Positions 34,801 to 48,700 of a stretch of 64,000 nucleotides of DNA are shown here, piece after piece. Source of the DNA: Micropterus salmoides. Lineage: Eukaryota > Chordata > Actinopteri > Centrarchiformes > Centrarchidae. The stretch covers positions 8,132,879 through 8,196,878 of the forward strand of contig NW_024044681.1 in the NCBI RefSeq assembly GCF_014851395.1, given 5' to 3'. Position 1 is the first letter of the stretch; each line of letters begins with the position of its first letter. The notes under the pieces are model-generated. The model was not told the DNA's origin. It saw nothing but the letters and a program-made list of their open reading frames with translations, and made no database searches. The position numbers were made by a program, and so were the translations under genes.

Positions 34801-36571
34801 AAATGTACAGCATAATCTCTGGTGGTTGACAAATTTATCGTCTCATGATTTATCCTCATGTCACCCAAACAGTATTTGGCGTCAGATCAATACTTCATTT
34901 AGTAGGAAAATCCATTCTTTATTTTATTACAATACCCGATGAGTATTGGCCTATATTTTGAATGATGTACTCTGTTGTAATTTGAATGTTTATTCATTTA
35001 GTGAAGAATAGATCATTTGCGCAGCTATCCGATTGCTTTACTTTATATATGTAAAGTTTACACTTTATCCTCCATGTGTTATCTGTAACAGTGATATTTT
35101 CAGTTTTAACTTACAACATCAACCTGCCTAATTACCTATAAAGGTCACCTATAAAAAGACTAATCTCTAATTACTTAATATTAGACTCATCACATAATTA
35201 ATATGTGCTGCAGGGTTTCCACACTGAAACAGAGGCTGAGAGGCTCTGAGGGGCGAGCCTTTACCTTCATAATACTGCAATAAATCAGCCCATTAGCTAT
35301 TAACCATTAGGAGATTGATTCAGGCTAAACTTTTGCCCTGCATGGGATGACTCTTAAATAACCTTCCTAATGATAGCCAGTGAGATTAAACAATGAACAT
35401 TTGCCTTGCATGTACAAAACATTCAGCGAAGGAGAGGGGAGCGAGAAAGGTTACGGCGTCTAATTATGAACGGTAAATTTGACACGAATAAATTGGAATA
35501 CGTCTCCTCTGGTTTACTGAAAATTGGTGAAGCTATAAATCACCCAAACGAGAGCAGGCTGATGTCTGCAAACACATTAGTCATTATTAGAATGGAAATG
35601 ATGAGGGCTCAGACATCATCGATGCACGGGTCACCTCCGTAGACACCAACAGCCGAACATTCGCTGCCCTCCATCTGTTACTGCAGAACGAACGCATTGC
35701 ATCTTCTTCTGAGCCATTAATTATAATTCAATCACAAACACTTAAACTAAGTAAAGAAGAAGCCACGGCGCACTGTGGCCACCAGTGCTCTACAAGTATT
35801 CAACAAGGGGAGTACATTCATTTGATGACAACTTTCCATTATCACACTGTTTGATTTGGTTCAGAAACCAGCTGCATAAAACTAAAAATACAATACACAC
35901 TATATTTCTTGTTCTTCATTCCCTTCTGCAGTTTTTTGTTGGGTGAGGCGGGGGGGGGGGGTTTCAATTCAATTAACCTCAAATTACAGTGTATCCAATA
36001 TGGCATCTAAATCTTTGGCTTTCCAAGGTGCTGGATTACTTCCCAGAAGTCTTGGCACAGCACCAAAGAGCCAAGCTGCTAATTTATTTCTCCAAAATAT
36101 TCGGCTGCTCCTGTGAACTCCATCACACATCCTCCCTTTTTTCCCCCCCGAGTGCCAGTATGGGAACATTTGAGGCTGCTTTTTTTTTTGCAATTGTCAT
36201 TAAAAGAAAAAAAAGATGCTGAGGGAGAGTGTGTGATGATATAAGCAGTTGGGGGGGTGGGGGGGTAAAAGGACTCCCCCGCCGCTCATCCTCCCGTTCA
36301 TTCAAAATACACACAGCTTAAATTGCTACTGAGGCAAAGATAAGAGATGTATAACAGATGTGCACTTTGCCGTCACGTCGTAAAAATGATGAAAGCAGCA
36401 TTTTGATAAGCAAGAGGAGAGGATGGACAATTTCATGTCTCTGCCCTCAAGCGCTGTCGTGCATTTACAGCACAGACACGCATGCTACTGCTATAGAACC
36501 ACAACACTGACATCTGTATCAGGGCTGCTGTATTTCTGCTGCAAATTTGCATTTGAAGGTTGCATTTTGAG

Positions 36572-37507
36572 AGCGGGGTGATTTGAGCCTGTGGGGGAAG
36601 TTGTTTCTCGGCAGCCATAAACAAAATTGGTCACGTGACCACACATTTTTGAAGAGTTAATCATTTTACTCACCCTGTGATGGAGAGAGGCCCAAGGAAT
36701 TAGTGATGAGCACATTTAAGATCAAAAAACAGTTTTCTGCTGTTCAAAGTGTTTTGTTTTTTTTTATGTTCAAGGAGTCCTGGTTCTTGTGTCAGAACAA
36801 TTACAGAAAATCTTACGTAGGTGTTAGTGCTTTAGGAAGTGACAATATGAGGCTATACTGTTAGCGTGACATTACCCTTAAACAGCTGGATGACACAATT
36901 TTGTTAAAATGGCAGGGACGGGGTAATTTGAGCCCAAGACCTGGGAGAAGTTAAGCCAGATATTTTACTGTAATTTCACATTGCATTCTTATGCATCACC
37001 GAAATGATGTGAAGTTATGCATTTTAGACCAGAAACCATCATGTCATGCTTCTATAAATGGAAGACAGACAGGCTTCAACTCCTATTGTGGGTTTGGACA
37101 GGGCAGTGGGAGAGGTACAAAAATGGGAAGTCCGTTCATCAGGTGGGAAGGGACATGATGATAAACAGGATGGCTTTAAAGCGATACATTGACATGAAAC
37201 AACCAGGAGACATAGCTGCAATGTTTCACTATCTAAGTGCAATTGAATGTTGGGACCTGGCGTTTGAGTTCGCACGATGAAATGACATTGATGTCACCGA
37301 CCCCCATGTGGCTCAACTTACCTCTTTATATGGCAGCAAGTTGAGCCAAGAGTCAACTGTTTTTTGTAAAGTCATATTTTGAAGACAGTTTATTTTAGAT
37401 CCAGATTGATCATTCCCAGGGACGCACCACATCCTAAAATATATGAACATGTTTTAGTTACTGTCATGTCCTCACTTCAAAGACACCTTATGTCTCAACT
37501 CACCCCG
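36572..37507 (+). mobile_element. pogo/Tigger-like element with HTH fragment
   Basis: Similar inverted ends are visible: GCGGGGTGATTTGAGCCT on the left, and reversed from the right GCGGGGTGAGTTGAGACA (15 of 18 match). Inside, the plus strand at 37017-37280 encodes a stretch like the psq-type helix-turn-helix of pogo transposases (GKSVHQVGRDMMINRMALKR, then YIDMKQPGDIA). The rest of a transposase is absent. I could not find a TA duplication, so the exact ends are uncertain. Confidence 0.5.
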
Positions 37508-40500
37508 CCCTCACCTCTGCACCCCAGTTATTAATATGAATATTTAAATCAGTTTTGACAAAATTGTTCGGCTCATCTTAACAATTCAATTTAAATAGAA
37601 CAATAGGGTTGAGTTCTGACTACATTGCTACTGGTCTCAGGTCTGTGTGTCAATCTTGTACTTGAGTGGATGCAAGTAGACTCACGATCAGTTCTGATAA
37701 TGTGTAAGATATGTGTGAACTGAAAAGAAAAATGACATGTATTGCAACTGTTTTTGACCCCAGCTGCTTATTTATTGATGGAGCATCTTGCTGCTGCCAG
37801 TGTTGGTTCTCTCTCTATCTGGGTCTGTTCGGGTCAACTGTGTTTTAGATCGACTCCAATTATTTCTGGTCTATTTCAAACTGGTTATGACTGAAAATAA
37901 AAATGAATGTATGTACCTTGGTCTCAGTTAGGTTTTCCACTCGTCTGTTTCAGACCAGGTCCAGAATTTTGGAAGGATTGGATCCATTTCGAAGCGATTA
38001 AAAAACCTGAATCTGATAAGCTCAGAGTCTAATTAACCTCACAAATGTTGGGTTCATGTTTGATACAATTTTAGTCTGTGCAATGACAATAAAGGAATTA
38101 GCAGAGAGATGGGGAATGACATGCAACAAAAAACTTCTGATTTGGAATAGTAAGCTGTACCATAGTTTCTTTCTTCCTTCATAACAGCAAGGAACATCTG
38201 TAGGTTCATTGATCTCAACTGAGAATGAACTGGAATACGGTGATGAGCTTGTTTCTTGGACAAACAGCAAAGTCAGTCCCTGGCACTTTGTTGACGACCT
38301 ATCACACAAGTCGTGTAGTCTACCAATCTATCTATCTCTCAGCCAGGTCATGCATGAGTGTCTAACTCTGTGGTCACCTAATGTTTCCACAGTTGCCATC
38401 TCTGAGGCAAAAGTCTCATGTAGTCCGATCCTGGCAGAAGGAAGACAAACTATCTACAGTTATGCATAACAGAAAGGTAATGCAGGAATTTGCCTAAAAG
38501 CCAGCCCACTGCATCTAAGAATTGTCAATTTGCATGCAAAAAAGATATGGAAACATAATAAAAGGAGTGTAAAATGAAGCAGAAGCACTGATACAACAGA
38601 GGACAGTTGAGGCAAAACTGACTTCATAAAGGCACGACAGGAACAGCAGAGGAGAGGAGAGTCACAGTTAGTCACTGTTAACACGGCAGCACTGATGTGT
38701 TCACTCTAAATTTCGAAGCCTCATCCTGTCGAGCGGCTCTCGTACTGCCGCTGTAAAAATATCCCCATGGGGATTGTTAGTCCTTGAGAGAGTCAGAGTT
38801 TCTGAACTGCAGCCTGTCAGCTCGGACCTGTTCAGGTTTTCACACAGACACCGTTTCTGCTTTAAGAGAAAGAGCTTTTAATGACTTTTCTGGCCCACGA
38901 TCCCGTTTTAAGGTTTCGTAATCCACATGACCCCATGACGAGAAGACCAGTCAAGTTGTTGAAAATGATCATGATGTTCTTAAGTACATTATTATTAAGA
39001 GCACGGAGGAGCTCCAGATGTATCATACAGAAATATAAGTATTGAACACCTTCCACAACCATGTCTGAATAATAAATGACCCATAATGTGGCTCTGATCT
39101 CAATGTGGAACTAACGATCATGCAGGTGTGAATCATTTGTTGATTATCATTTTTTTGTTTGATATTGGTGACACTTTTGATGAGCTCTCATTGATGTGTA
39201 TGTACATTTAGAGTCTCTGTAGGAGCTTATCTGATGTTTCCTGATTCACTATTCAACCATCCTTTAGGTGCATCTCTGCTCTCCAGCTATTAAAACATAA
39301 CATCAAACCACCATTTTTGTTATTGGCCGTCTCTCATTTCCTAAATTTCTTTCCCTTTTCCTCCCCCTCTCTTTTGCCTTAATGGTTAACTGACTATTAT
39401 GATTGTTTTGGTTCCAAGACTGCCCCCATTAAGCTGGCAGGATGCCAGTTACTTCCTCTATTACAGATGCTAATGATGCTCCTCTGGGAGCGGATCTGAT
39501 TCTCAATTTAAACTTCAATTAAAGTGAAATAATAAAAATAACCGCTTTATGGAAACAAGACAAAACAAAGAGGATGTCTCGTTCTGTGAAGCTGTGTTCG
39601 TCCTAGGTGTTGAAACGTGGGAAATTACACCTTAAACCTTAAAACAGGGAGAAAATGACTTCAGGGCACTACATTAATTGAGGCACACAAGTTTTGCCTG
39701 GGCAGAGGAGGTGGAACATTAGGTGTCTTTTGAATCAGTTTGTGATATCACAGCCAAAATATTTTGTAACAAGCATTTAATAAAGACAACTCTCCCAATA
39801 TGCATTTATCACTCACTCAATCTCTGCCTTTCTGCTAACATGCTTGGACACTTACAGGTGCTAATGAAGTCAGCCTCCCCGGAGAACAGCTCTCATCTCC
39901 AAAGTACACTCCAATTAAAAATGAAGGAAAAAAATAAACACTCGCTAAAACATGATAACGTGCTCCACTGCTTCACGCTGCCTCTCGTGTAAAAACACCG
40001 CCTATTAGCCCCTGAAAACACAGCTTTATTAGAGGAAGCAAAATGAGTTGACAACCATTTAACTCCACATGGATGGAGAATGTGGTGAAGAAGAATAAAA
40101 AGGGAAAACTGTTCAACAGTTTTGAAATATGTTTCACTGCTGCTTTGGACACATTCAGTGAGCAGAAAAAAAGAAATCCATACAAATCCTCAATTTCAGC
40201 ACTCGCTTTGCATTTGAAGAAATAACTCTTAAGATGCTATACTAGACTCATTGTCTTGAGCACAAGTGCAAAAAATGTTGGAACACACAATACTACATCT
40301 ATCACTTATTTTTTGGTTAATTTGGAGAATTTGGTTAAAAGAATAACAGAAAATAAATCTAAAATGATGGAAGGTGAAAAGCCTGATTATCTGTTTTTTA
40401 TTTTATTGTTTGTTTATTTTCCATTTATTTATTCTGTTCTCGCCTGTTTTAATTTTCCATTTAATTCTTTGATTAATATTTTACACCACACTGTAACTTT

Positions 40501-41014
40501 TACTGTCAAGTCTCTAGTATAGTTCTCTGCTTTCTGGGTCGTGGTGCAAGTACAACTGAACACTTTTCTCTGCTGTTTTGACTGCTTTTACCAAGATTGT
40601 AGCGCAAACAATCTGGACTCACGTTGACCTTCTTGAATAAGAGAAAATATAGTACAATGTTTGACAGGTGTGAGAGATAGGAAATCAAAAAAGCAAAAGC
40701 CAGATTATTTGTAACCCATTAGAATTATGGATGAACAAATAGGTTTATCTGTAAATTAACCTGTTTTTATTTTCTAATTTAATTTAAAAAAAAATTGTAT
40801 AATGTCTTTTTTCACACTTCCCTATGTTGCTTTTATTGAATTGCCTTTTGGCTGAAATGTGCTATAGAAATAAACTTGCCATTGCCTACAGTGATGTCTT
40901 GAAATTCCAGCCAACAGTACAAACCCCAAAGATATTCTTTTACAATGATATACGACTGGCTGAATCACATTTGAGAAGCTGGAACAGGGAATGTTTTGCA
41001 TTTTGGCTTGATGG

Positions 41015-41170
41015 TGCGACTGTCCGCATGTCAAACTGTCCTTGGGCAAGACACTGAAACCCAAATTGTTCCCAGTGGTTGGCCAGCACCCTGCGTGGTA
41101 GCTCTCTGCCATTAGTGTGTATGAATGGCAAAAACCTTGTACACCGCTTTGGACAAATGTAGCCATTTAT
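41015..41170 (+). mobile_element. 5'-truncated SINE, same family as 1155-1387
   Basis: It shares the body text ccttgggcaagacactgaa and the region around atgaatggcaaaaacc, ending near a degenerate gtacaccgctttggacaa. The tRNA-like head is missing. The preceding 40850-41000 (ctatagaaataaacttgcca and onward) looks like another retroposon tail with a repeat-like continuation. Confidence 0.55.
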
Positions 41171-42029
41171 CATTCATTCTAACGATAAATTGTTCATTGT
41201 CATTTCAGGACTAAAGACAATCACAAAATAAAAAAAAAAAAGTCAAAAAGAAAAGAAAACAGACAGGTGTCAAGAAACGACACGTCAGCCACGACCAGTT
41301 GCATGAGCACTTTTCAAAACACGTGCTACTGTATGTGAGAGGTGGATCTTGGTAGATTTATGTGGTGGTAGGTGTCGTATTGTAATCACTAGACGACACT
41401 TACCACCACAACAACACAGACGTAGCGGACAGGACAACCAATTTTGGAACACATTGTGTCCATGATTACGTGTAGATCAACAAATGAATGCTGGGGCAGT
41501 AGGCTTACATTGTGGCAGAGCAGGTTTGACCACGTCCATCATACACACCTTATAGAAGTGACGGGAACTTTTACATAATGCATAATAAAGAGTGCTGAGA
41601 TAATTCAGACCACTTTGAGACAAGTGAAGTGATGTCAAAGATGAAAGTCTGTAAAAATCAAACCAATAGTCATTGTATAAGTATGTATGTCAGTGTGCCT
41701 CCCCTCCATCCTTTCAATCAAATCAAACTGCAATGTCCTAAAATTGGGTTGCAACAGGAAATGCATCACATTAAGCAAAGATGCCGATCCATGAGGCGTT
41801 TAATGACCTGGCCACAAAAATGACGAAACGGCTCCTCTTTGGGATGAACATGAATCCATCCCTCAAAGAAAGGCATGCTACTTGTTAATTTTGCATTGAA
41901 ACATGCTAAAACATGAATCTCTCCTTTCATTGCATTCCATTACATCTATCAAATAACCCATAGGACAAATTCTAGAATATCAAAATTACGCAGTAAAGTG
42001 TGTTTTTGATGAACTGGTCTGCTGATGCT

Positions 42030-42870
42030 GTCATGGGTTAGTCTGAGTGCAGACTGAGGCGTGGACCCAAATGCAGACGATACGAGAGGTGCTGCAGTTC
42101 AGAAAATTTATTTACTCAAAACTTAACTTAAACAGGCTTCCACGGAAGCTCGAGGCAAGAGTACAAACAAAGGTAATTCCAACAGAAACATAACCAACTG
42201 TCTAAATCCAACAAGGAACAAAGTACTATCCAAAGGTAAGAGCCAAAAACACAGAGAACAGAGCACGGGAGAACCAAGACGCAAGGACGTGACCAAGACT
42301 GAAGACACAAGCAGGCATATATACACAGGGACTAACGAGCGGGGCGGGAGCAACACAGGTGAGGGGGATCAGGACTAATGAGACACAGGCAGGCAGAGAG
42401 ACAGCAGGGGAAACAGACAGACACCAATAAGGCCATAGGGAAACTAATAACCAGGAAGAAACAGAATATTATAAATAACTGATCCAGAACACTAATATAC
42501 CAATAAACTACTACTAACAGGGAAAACAGACTGAACTAAGATTAAAGAGAACACAGAGCAAACATGGACAAAATAATACAGAAGTACACAGACCAGAAGT
42601 AGACACTAAGACACTAATTAAAATGCAGGACATAACTAGAATACGAAACAAGACAGATACTAAGAAAACTTAAACATGCGAATGAACTAAGGACTAAACT
42701 TAGCTACAAAACCCTAAACATGACAAGATCAAATAAAGCTATACAGATACCAAGTAAACTAGGACATGTGAATGAATGCAATAATAAACAAGGCTACACA
42801 GAGAAACACAGAACCAAGAACAGACTAAAACAGGAAAGACGTGAACACAAAACCACACTCCTAACAGCTG
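42030..42870. repeat. A-rich interspersed repeat with internal duplication
   Basis: This is a long A-rich, strand-asymmetric segment of a type often seen in fish introns (gcgtggacccaaatgcagac at the start, then many aaacacagagaac-like runs). Near its end, the text from about 42656 (agatactaagaaaacttaaa...) is repeated imperfectly from about 42744 (agataccaagtaaactagga...). The outer TGTCATG...CATGACA at 42030 and 42724 resembles LTR ends, but flanking duplications do not match. The class is left open. Confidence 0.45.
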
Positions 42871-44502
42871 TTGTGTTGATGATTTCCACCTATAAACGTT
42901 TTTGGGCGATAAGAATGAATGTCCTTCTAAATCTGTGTGGTCAGCTTTAACACTGGGACACTGCAGGTCTCTTGTTGAGTTTCTGCCACAACATGTGTCA
43001 GCTGTTATCAGGGCCAGAGGTGGTCTACTGCAGTACTGAACAGGGTCTCTAGTTTCCTGCTCTGCTCTATTTCAGCAGCATCACATGGTGGATTGTCCAC
43101 CTGTGTGTCTGCATGTTCAGACATGTGTGATAGATGTTCAGCAGAGAAATCCGTGGAGAAAGTAGCCCATTAGCTGAGCTAACCTTGACACTATCGGTGA
43201 GGTTGGGAAGCCGGAGCAAGCCAGCACGCCCTGCAGGGAGAGCGAGGGCTGAACATCCTTCCTGCACAAGCTGCGGAAATTCAATTACAGCCTAATGAAG
43301 AGTGAGCTGACCTCCCCTCACCATCGCCTCTCTCCTCACGCCTCCCTCCCTTCTCCCTCCCACCCAGCTGAAGCTCACCACAAAGTGACGTAGGGCAGGT
43401 TAGCAGGTATAAGTCATCCAGCACTTATGCAAACTCAGACTGCGTAGACTGAGTAAGAAAATCTGGTTACGGTATTTGTTTGCCAAGAACTGACATGATC
43501 ACTTTTAGGCTCCATCACTGACATCTTTCAAGGGCTCAGACACTTTCCATCTCAAGCTCAAGGAGAAAAAACAATGACCTCTTCATTACAAATTTCTGCT
43601 GAATCTTTGCTCTAATTAGCCATTATATTCATTTCATTATTAAGCTGCCTTTAAAATGTCTGTCTATTCCATGTAACCTTCAGATGTGCCACAGATCTGT
43701 CGATGTCGACCTTATTCGCCAATATAGTTTGAAAAAAGTCCGAAATTACTTAATTACCCTTTCAAGCATCCAACCCCTCCACCACCTGGGTGGATTCCCA
43801 CTTTTCATGCCAAAACACGATAACGGCAGTTATAAACATGTCATGTCGTCTCAAATTACTAGCTACAAACTGGCAACCAAGTATATAGAACTAATTACAT
43901 GTTGGGGAAAAATGAACCCTTTGACTAAACAGAAACATTTGAGAATAGAATCATTATCTCGTCTCTAATATTTCTCTCACATTAATATTCAGTGTTCCCA
44001 AATTAAATATTCCCATTTATATATATTTTTTCAGACAGTTGCCTAATTGATCCCATCAGGGACTGGACAGTGACTGAATAATTGGACAATCAATCAGGCA
44101 TCAGTGACAGGTTTCCATTGCAGGAGGTGACGCTGCAGTGTGGCTCAGTGGTCCTGCTGAGAAGGATTGTCTCTGTCACAGACCACAGTTAACCATGATG
44201 GATACATCTGGGCTCATACTGGCCCGGGTTTAATGAAACTCTGCTATGAAGACGTCTAAGCCCAATAATATGCCAGAGATGAGATATGAAGGGAAAATAT
44301 GAAGCTGTCCTTTAACCAAGTGGTTTCTTGGTATTCTAGGAATCACAGCAAAAACATTAATGATATAAATTGCTAATATAGCCATATTTTGCCCGCACGA
44401 GTAAAAGGCAATTAGTCGTCGCATAAAAAGCAGCATCATCATCCTCACTGCATAATTTAAAATTAATCAAAAACATACCAAATGTGGTGTTTACAGAGGC
44501 TG

Positions 44503-45188
44503 TGTTAAAATGTACAGCTTCCGGTCAGCGATCTGACGCAAACGCGGAAGTCCCTTAAACCTGCATTCTATTGGACAACCAGCAGGGGGCGACTCTTCTG
44601 GCTGCAAAAAGAAGTCCAGCTCCATTAGAAACAATGGCAAAATGACCCTACTTCTCAGCTGATTTATTACTGAGTTTATGGTCTCAGTCGCTAGTTTCAA
44701 GTCTTCTTCAATACAAAATGATGTTCATTCAGTAAATTATGGTCCCATTTATTTTAAAATAGAGTATGTTTCAGGGCGGGATTATCTATGATGATTGACA
44801 AGTGGCGACCTGTCAATCAGGCTAGAGTGACTCGTACCCACAGCACTGTGTAAATTTAACCAGCACGATTGAAAAAAATTATTAGGAGTCAGTCTGGTGA
44901 GTACATTTAGTTTTAAGACTGTTGTTCGCTAGACAAAATTATCAGCCCTGTTAAAATGACAGTTAACGTAAATTATAGATGCACCTAGCTAAGCAAGCTA
45001 GCTAGCTCCACACACGGCTGTTAGCTCTACCGTCTCGTCCAAATATGGTCGGGGTCCGGTGCCGCTGGTTGCAAAAACTCAACATGGCCACACCCTATTG
45101 GCCAAACTCGAGGCTTCAAAACCGCAGTCCACAAACAAACGGGTGATGTCACGATGACTACCCCCACTTTTTATATACAGTCTATGAT
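44503..45188 (-). mobile_element. non-autonomous DNA element, copy 2
   Basis: This is the longer, reverse-oriented relative of 14226-14607. It ends with 'ctttttatatacagtctatg', a sequence common at the ends of a teleost repeat family. Middle parts (gggtgatgtcacgatgacta, ctattggccaaactcgaggc) are absent from copy 1. No ORF. Confidence 0.6.
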
Positions 45189-45724
45189 TTATCAGAGACT
45201 TGTGGCTAAAAACAGCCACCTGCTGGGTCTGGAAACAAGAGCAGTGAGAGACTAGCCATCAGGAGCACAGGGGGAAAATCACTCTGTAGGCCGGCTTGCT
45301 GCCCTAGAATTTGGCCTACGTACCCTCAAATTGACCACATCGAAAGCAAAGTGCCTCTAAAATGATGAAATTCCATTCCTGGTCGGAGGTAATGGAAAAA
45401 AGAAAAGAAACATTTGCTATTTGATCGACAGACTGAAACCGAAACCTGACATTTATTGTTGCCAACAACCACTGAGTAAACTGTTCCCAGTCAGTAGCAG
45501 CAGAGATTACAGGGAAAGCAGAAGTTAGGACGCTAACATGACCAACAATCCCGGAAGGCTTGGAAGCCAGAGTCAGATTTAGGAGCTTTGTTGATCTGAT
45601 GCCTGAAAGAGAAGGATTTCACCCCTGCATGTACCACAATGCGAGTGGGACAAATCAGAAGAGAAGAAAACACAGAAAAAAGAACTGACAAGAGAAAAAG
45701 AGAGAGAGAGTGACACCGGTTATG

Positions 45725-45768
45725 TAATCGCACATGTGTTTGCGATTAGATTAATCGTGCAGCCCTAG
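45725..45768 (-). mobile_element. hAT-type transposon end fragment
   Basis: Read on the minus strand it starts 'agggctgcacgattaatc', a frequent terminal sequence of fish hAT elements. I could not find the partner end. Confidence 0.4.
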
Positions 45769-48700
45769 ATTCAGGCAAGCTATGTTGTTTAGCAGGCAGC
45801 AAGTACTTTAAGGGAGAAAAAGTTGGATCGGTGAAGCTTTCCAACCAAAGAGCAATTATAAGTAAGTTCTGCAGGTGTAAAATGTCATGCTCACAATTCT
45901 TTAAGAACCAAATTTAAGGAATCCTAGTCAAAACTATTAGTTTAACCAATGTATTGTTATTAGATATTTAAGAATCCGGAATCAGGGAATATTTGACATG
46001 TATCTTGTTAAATGACTGCAACACAAGTGAAGTCAAGTGAATTCAAATGTAAGTTGCTTTGGATAAAAGCGCCTGCCAAATGAGTAAATGTAAATTTAAG
46101 TCAAGAAAAGGGAAAAACAAACAATAAAAGACGTTAGAGCTGGGGTAAGCAATATGTTTCAGACGGTTTTTTTTGCTATATTTGTTGAAATTCTCAGCAA
46201 TCAACAAACGAAAAAACTGCCAATCAACTGGCTGGTCTACCTACCTACCTGTGTACCTGCGCTTCCTCTGCACATTTGGGGGAGTGGGTTTGGAGGAAGT
46301 CCTAAAGGGAATAGGTGTAAAATGTTTAGATACTTAAAGAATCTTGCGGTCTCTTGCTAGTTTCTCCATCGTTGCCTACCCCAGCTTTAAGGACAGACGA
46401 CAAAAATGAAGCAAGATGGAAAGGTTTTCATGTAAGAGACGTCATAACACAAAGAGAAATGGGAAACAGTGAAAACAGACAGAAGGTAAAGAAGAGATAA
46501 CTGGGAAGAGATGTAAAATGTAAAGAAATGCAAAGAAAAACAAAAACCCCATCAAGAATACAAATGCTGCACAGAAACTGTAGAAAACCCCCTCACCATA
46601 CCACACTGGTCGAGAACCACAAACAAGAAAGACATCAACAGATGAAACAGGGTAGATGTCAAGAAATAGACAGAAGCGCTAAAGATAAGAGATGTCAAGA
46701 AAAAACAAAAAGAGACAATAAAGAGTTTAGACACATGCAGAAAAATAAAGAGACGAGAAGAAAAGCAAGAGGAGAGGAGAAAAGAAAAGACACGTTAAGG
46801 AAGATGATGAAGAGGAGAGGAGATAAAAAAAAAGCAGGTTTGGGTGTTTGCATGTTATGTGTGAGTCAGTGTTCTGCCTGAATGAACTGCTCCAACAACA
46901 CAAAGGTGAGCGTGGGCGAGAGAGAGAGTGAGGAAGGTAGAGTGAGAAAGGAAATGAACATAGAGAGCGAGGAGGTATGAGATCATTTTGCATTTATAAG
47001 GTGATATCTATTGAAAAACAGATGGATATGGATGAAAATATTGCTAGGTGCAATTTCACTTATTTTGCACCCTCGTGGGTGGAACAGGAAAATATTATCA
47101 TCACTTTGAAATCACAGGTGAGATTTTCACAGAACTTTATTCTGCAACAGAACAGCTTGTGCAGGAAAGTGTGAGAAACGGCTTCCTTCAAACTGATTGC
47201 ATAATTTGGAAATTACAAATTGTGCTATTCACAATGACAACTTAATTTTCTGCCTGGCTACGTGTGGCTGTGATAAAGACATCTGCCTGCTAAACCCAAC
47301 AGAACGTCTTATTCTCCTAGTCAGTGCGTTTACCATAAAACTAGCCCGGGCTTTATTTGCTGAAATCTCTGAATTGACCCTGCCTATATTTGGGAGAGGC
47401 GTCCATATGGGACAGGCCTTTAATTCCTCTTGCACAAAACTGAAATAGGCTACTATGAAACAGTTTATTTATTTCAAACTGAATATTACTTGTATAAAAA
47501 TTATCAAATAATATCAAATACATGTCATTCATTTGATCCAGCTCCGACAGACGGCTTATGCGCTTTTATTTTGAAGGCAGCAACGTAACGAAAACAACAA
47601 CACGGTGCAGGATGCAGACAGAGAGCGATGGACTTCACGTGATAGTATTCATAACTTGGATTCATTTTTATGAAAAGCTGTTGTGATTCTTTTGATCAGT
47701 GGACTTCTACAGACTAAAGGAATTTAACAGTCAAGGAACGGACACATTCGGCATCAACGAGCGCTTCAAATGTTTGTTTTCATCTCTTGCACCCTGCAGG
47801 TTACACCGGTAAATCTATAAGAATCAGACTTTGGGGCTCATTGTTTCCATTAAATGAACTGAAAGATTGAATTGCGGAGAATCTAACTGATCTAACGATG
47901 TGTAGCATGTTTAAACATTAATATTTATGCCCGATCTAAGTAGCAGAAAAAGCAGAGCAGCTAAAGCGGGCAACCCCGCAGGGTTTAAGAGGTTTTATAC
48001 GTCCAAAAAACGTCTATAAAAACCAGACCAGGCGTTTAATGGAGACCTGCATTTCTTTGTCAAAAAGTGTTCGGGGTAGGCGGCTATTTAGGACTCGGCT
48101 ATTAAGTGAAGTTTTACGGTATGTGCACTTAAGGTACCTGGTTACAGTTGGCTAAATGGATTTCTTATCATGTAAATGAGGAACATGGGTTGACTTGTAG
48201 GATTTGAGGATAGAAAAACATGATTTCTTCTTCCATGAGCATGACAAAGACGTCAGACAGGGAAATACTGCTGTGGCCGCACAGAGAGCTGATTCTTTGT
48301 AGAATCAGATACATTCAAAACGTAAGGGGACAACTGTGTACGTTACTAGAGCCTCTCCTCTGACTGCAGATTTTACAGTAACCTGGTTTCTTGTCTGCAT
48401 ACTCAACCACTACCAAATATGCTGTTGAGTCAGCTGCCAGACACCTTGAAAATACCTTGAATACTCCCTCCTGCTCATGACTCAACCGCCGTGATCACAG
48501 CATTGCAGATAAGACAACAAAAGGTATCTGAAGCAAGTGTTAAATCTCAAAGTAAAAATAAATCTGAAGTATTTAAAGATTTCTCAGCAGGAATGTGAAA
48601 TACAAATTCATTTCTGTATTATGGGCTGTAACGTCTGAGACCAGCATGAAGCAAATGAGCTCAAGCACCTTTTGTTTAAAAAGTGAGTAGAGATGCAGGG

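Noticed and set aside
46528..46881. 117-codon Lys/Arg-rich plus-strand ORF
   Set aside because: It reflects an A-rich stretch (aaagaaaa-type sequence) and has no domain or splice context.
47915..48123. Possible DNA-transposon fragment (gcgtttaatggagacctgca ... gaagttttacggta)
   Set aside because: The text looks repeat-like, but I could find neither inverted ends nor a duplication, so I do not list it as an element.
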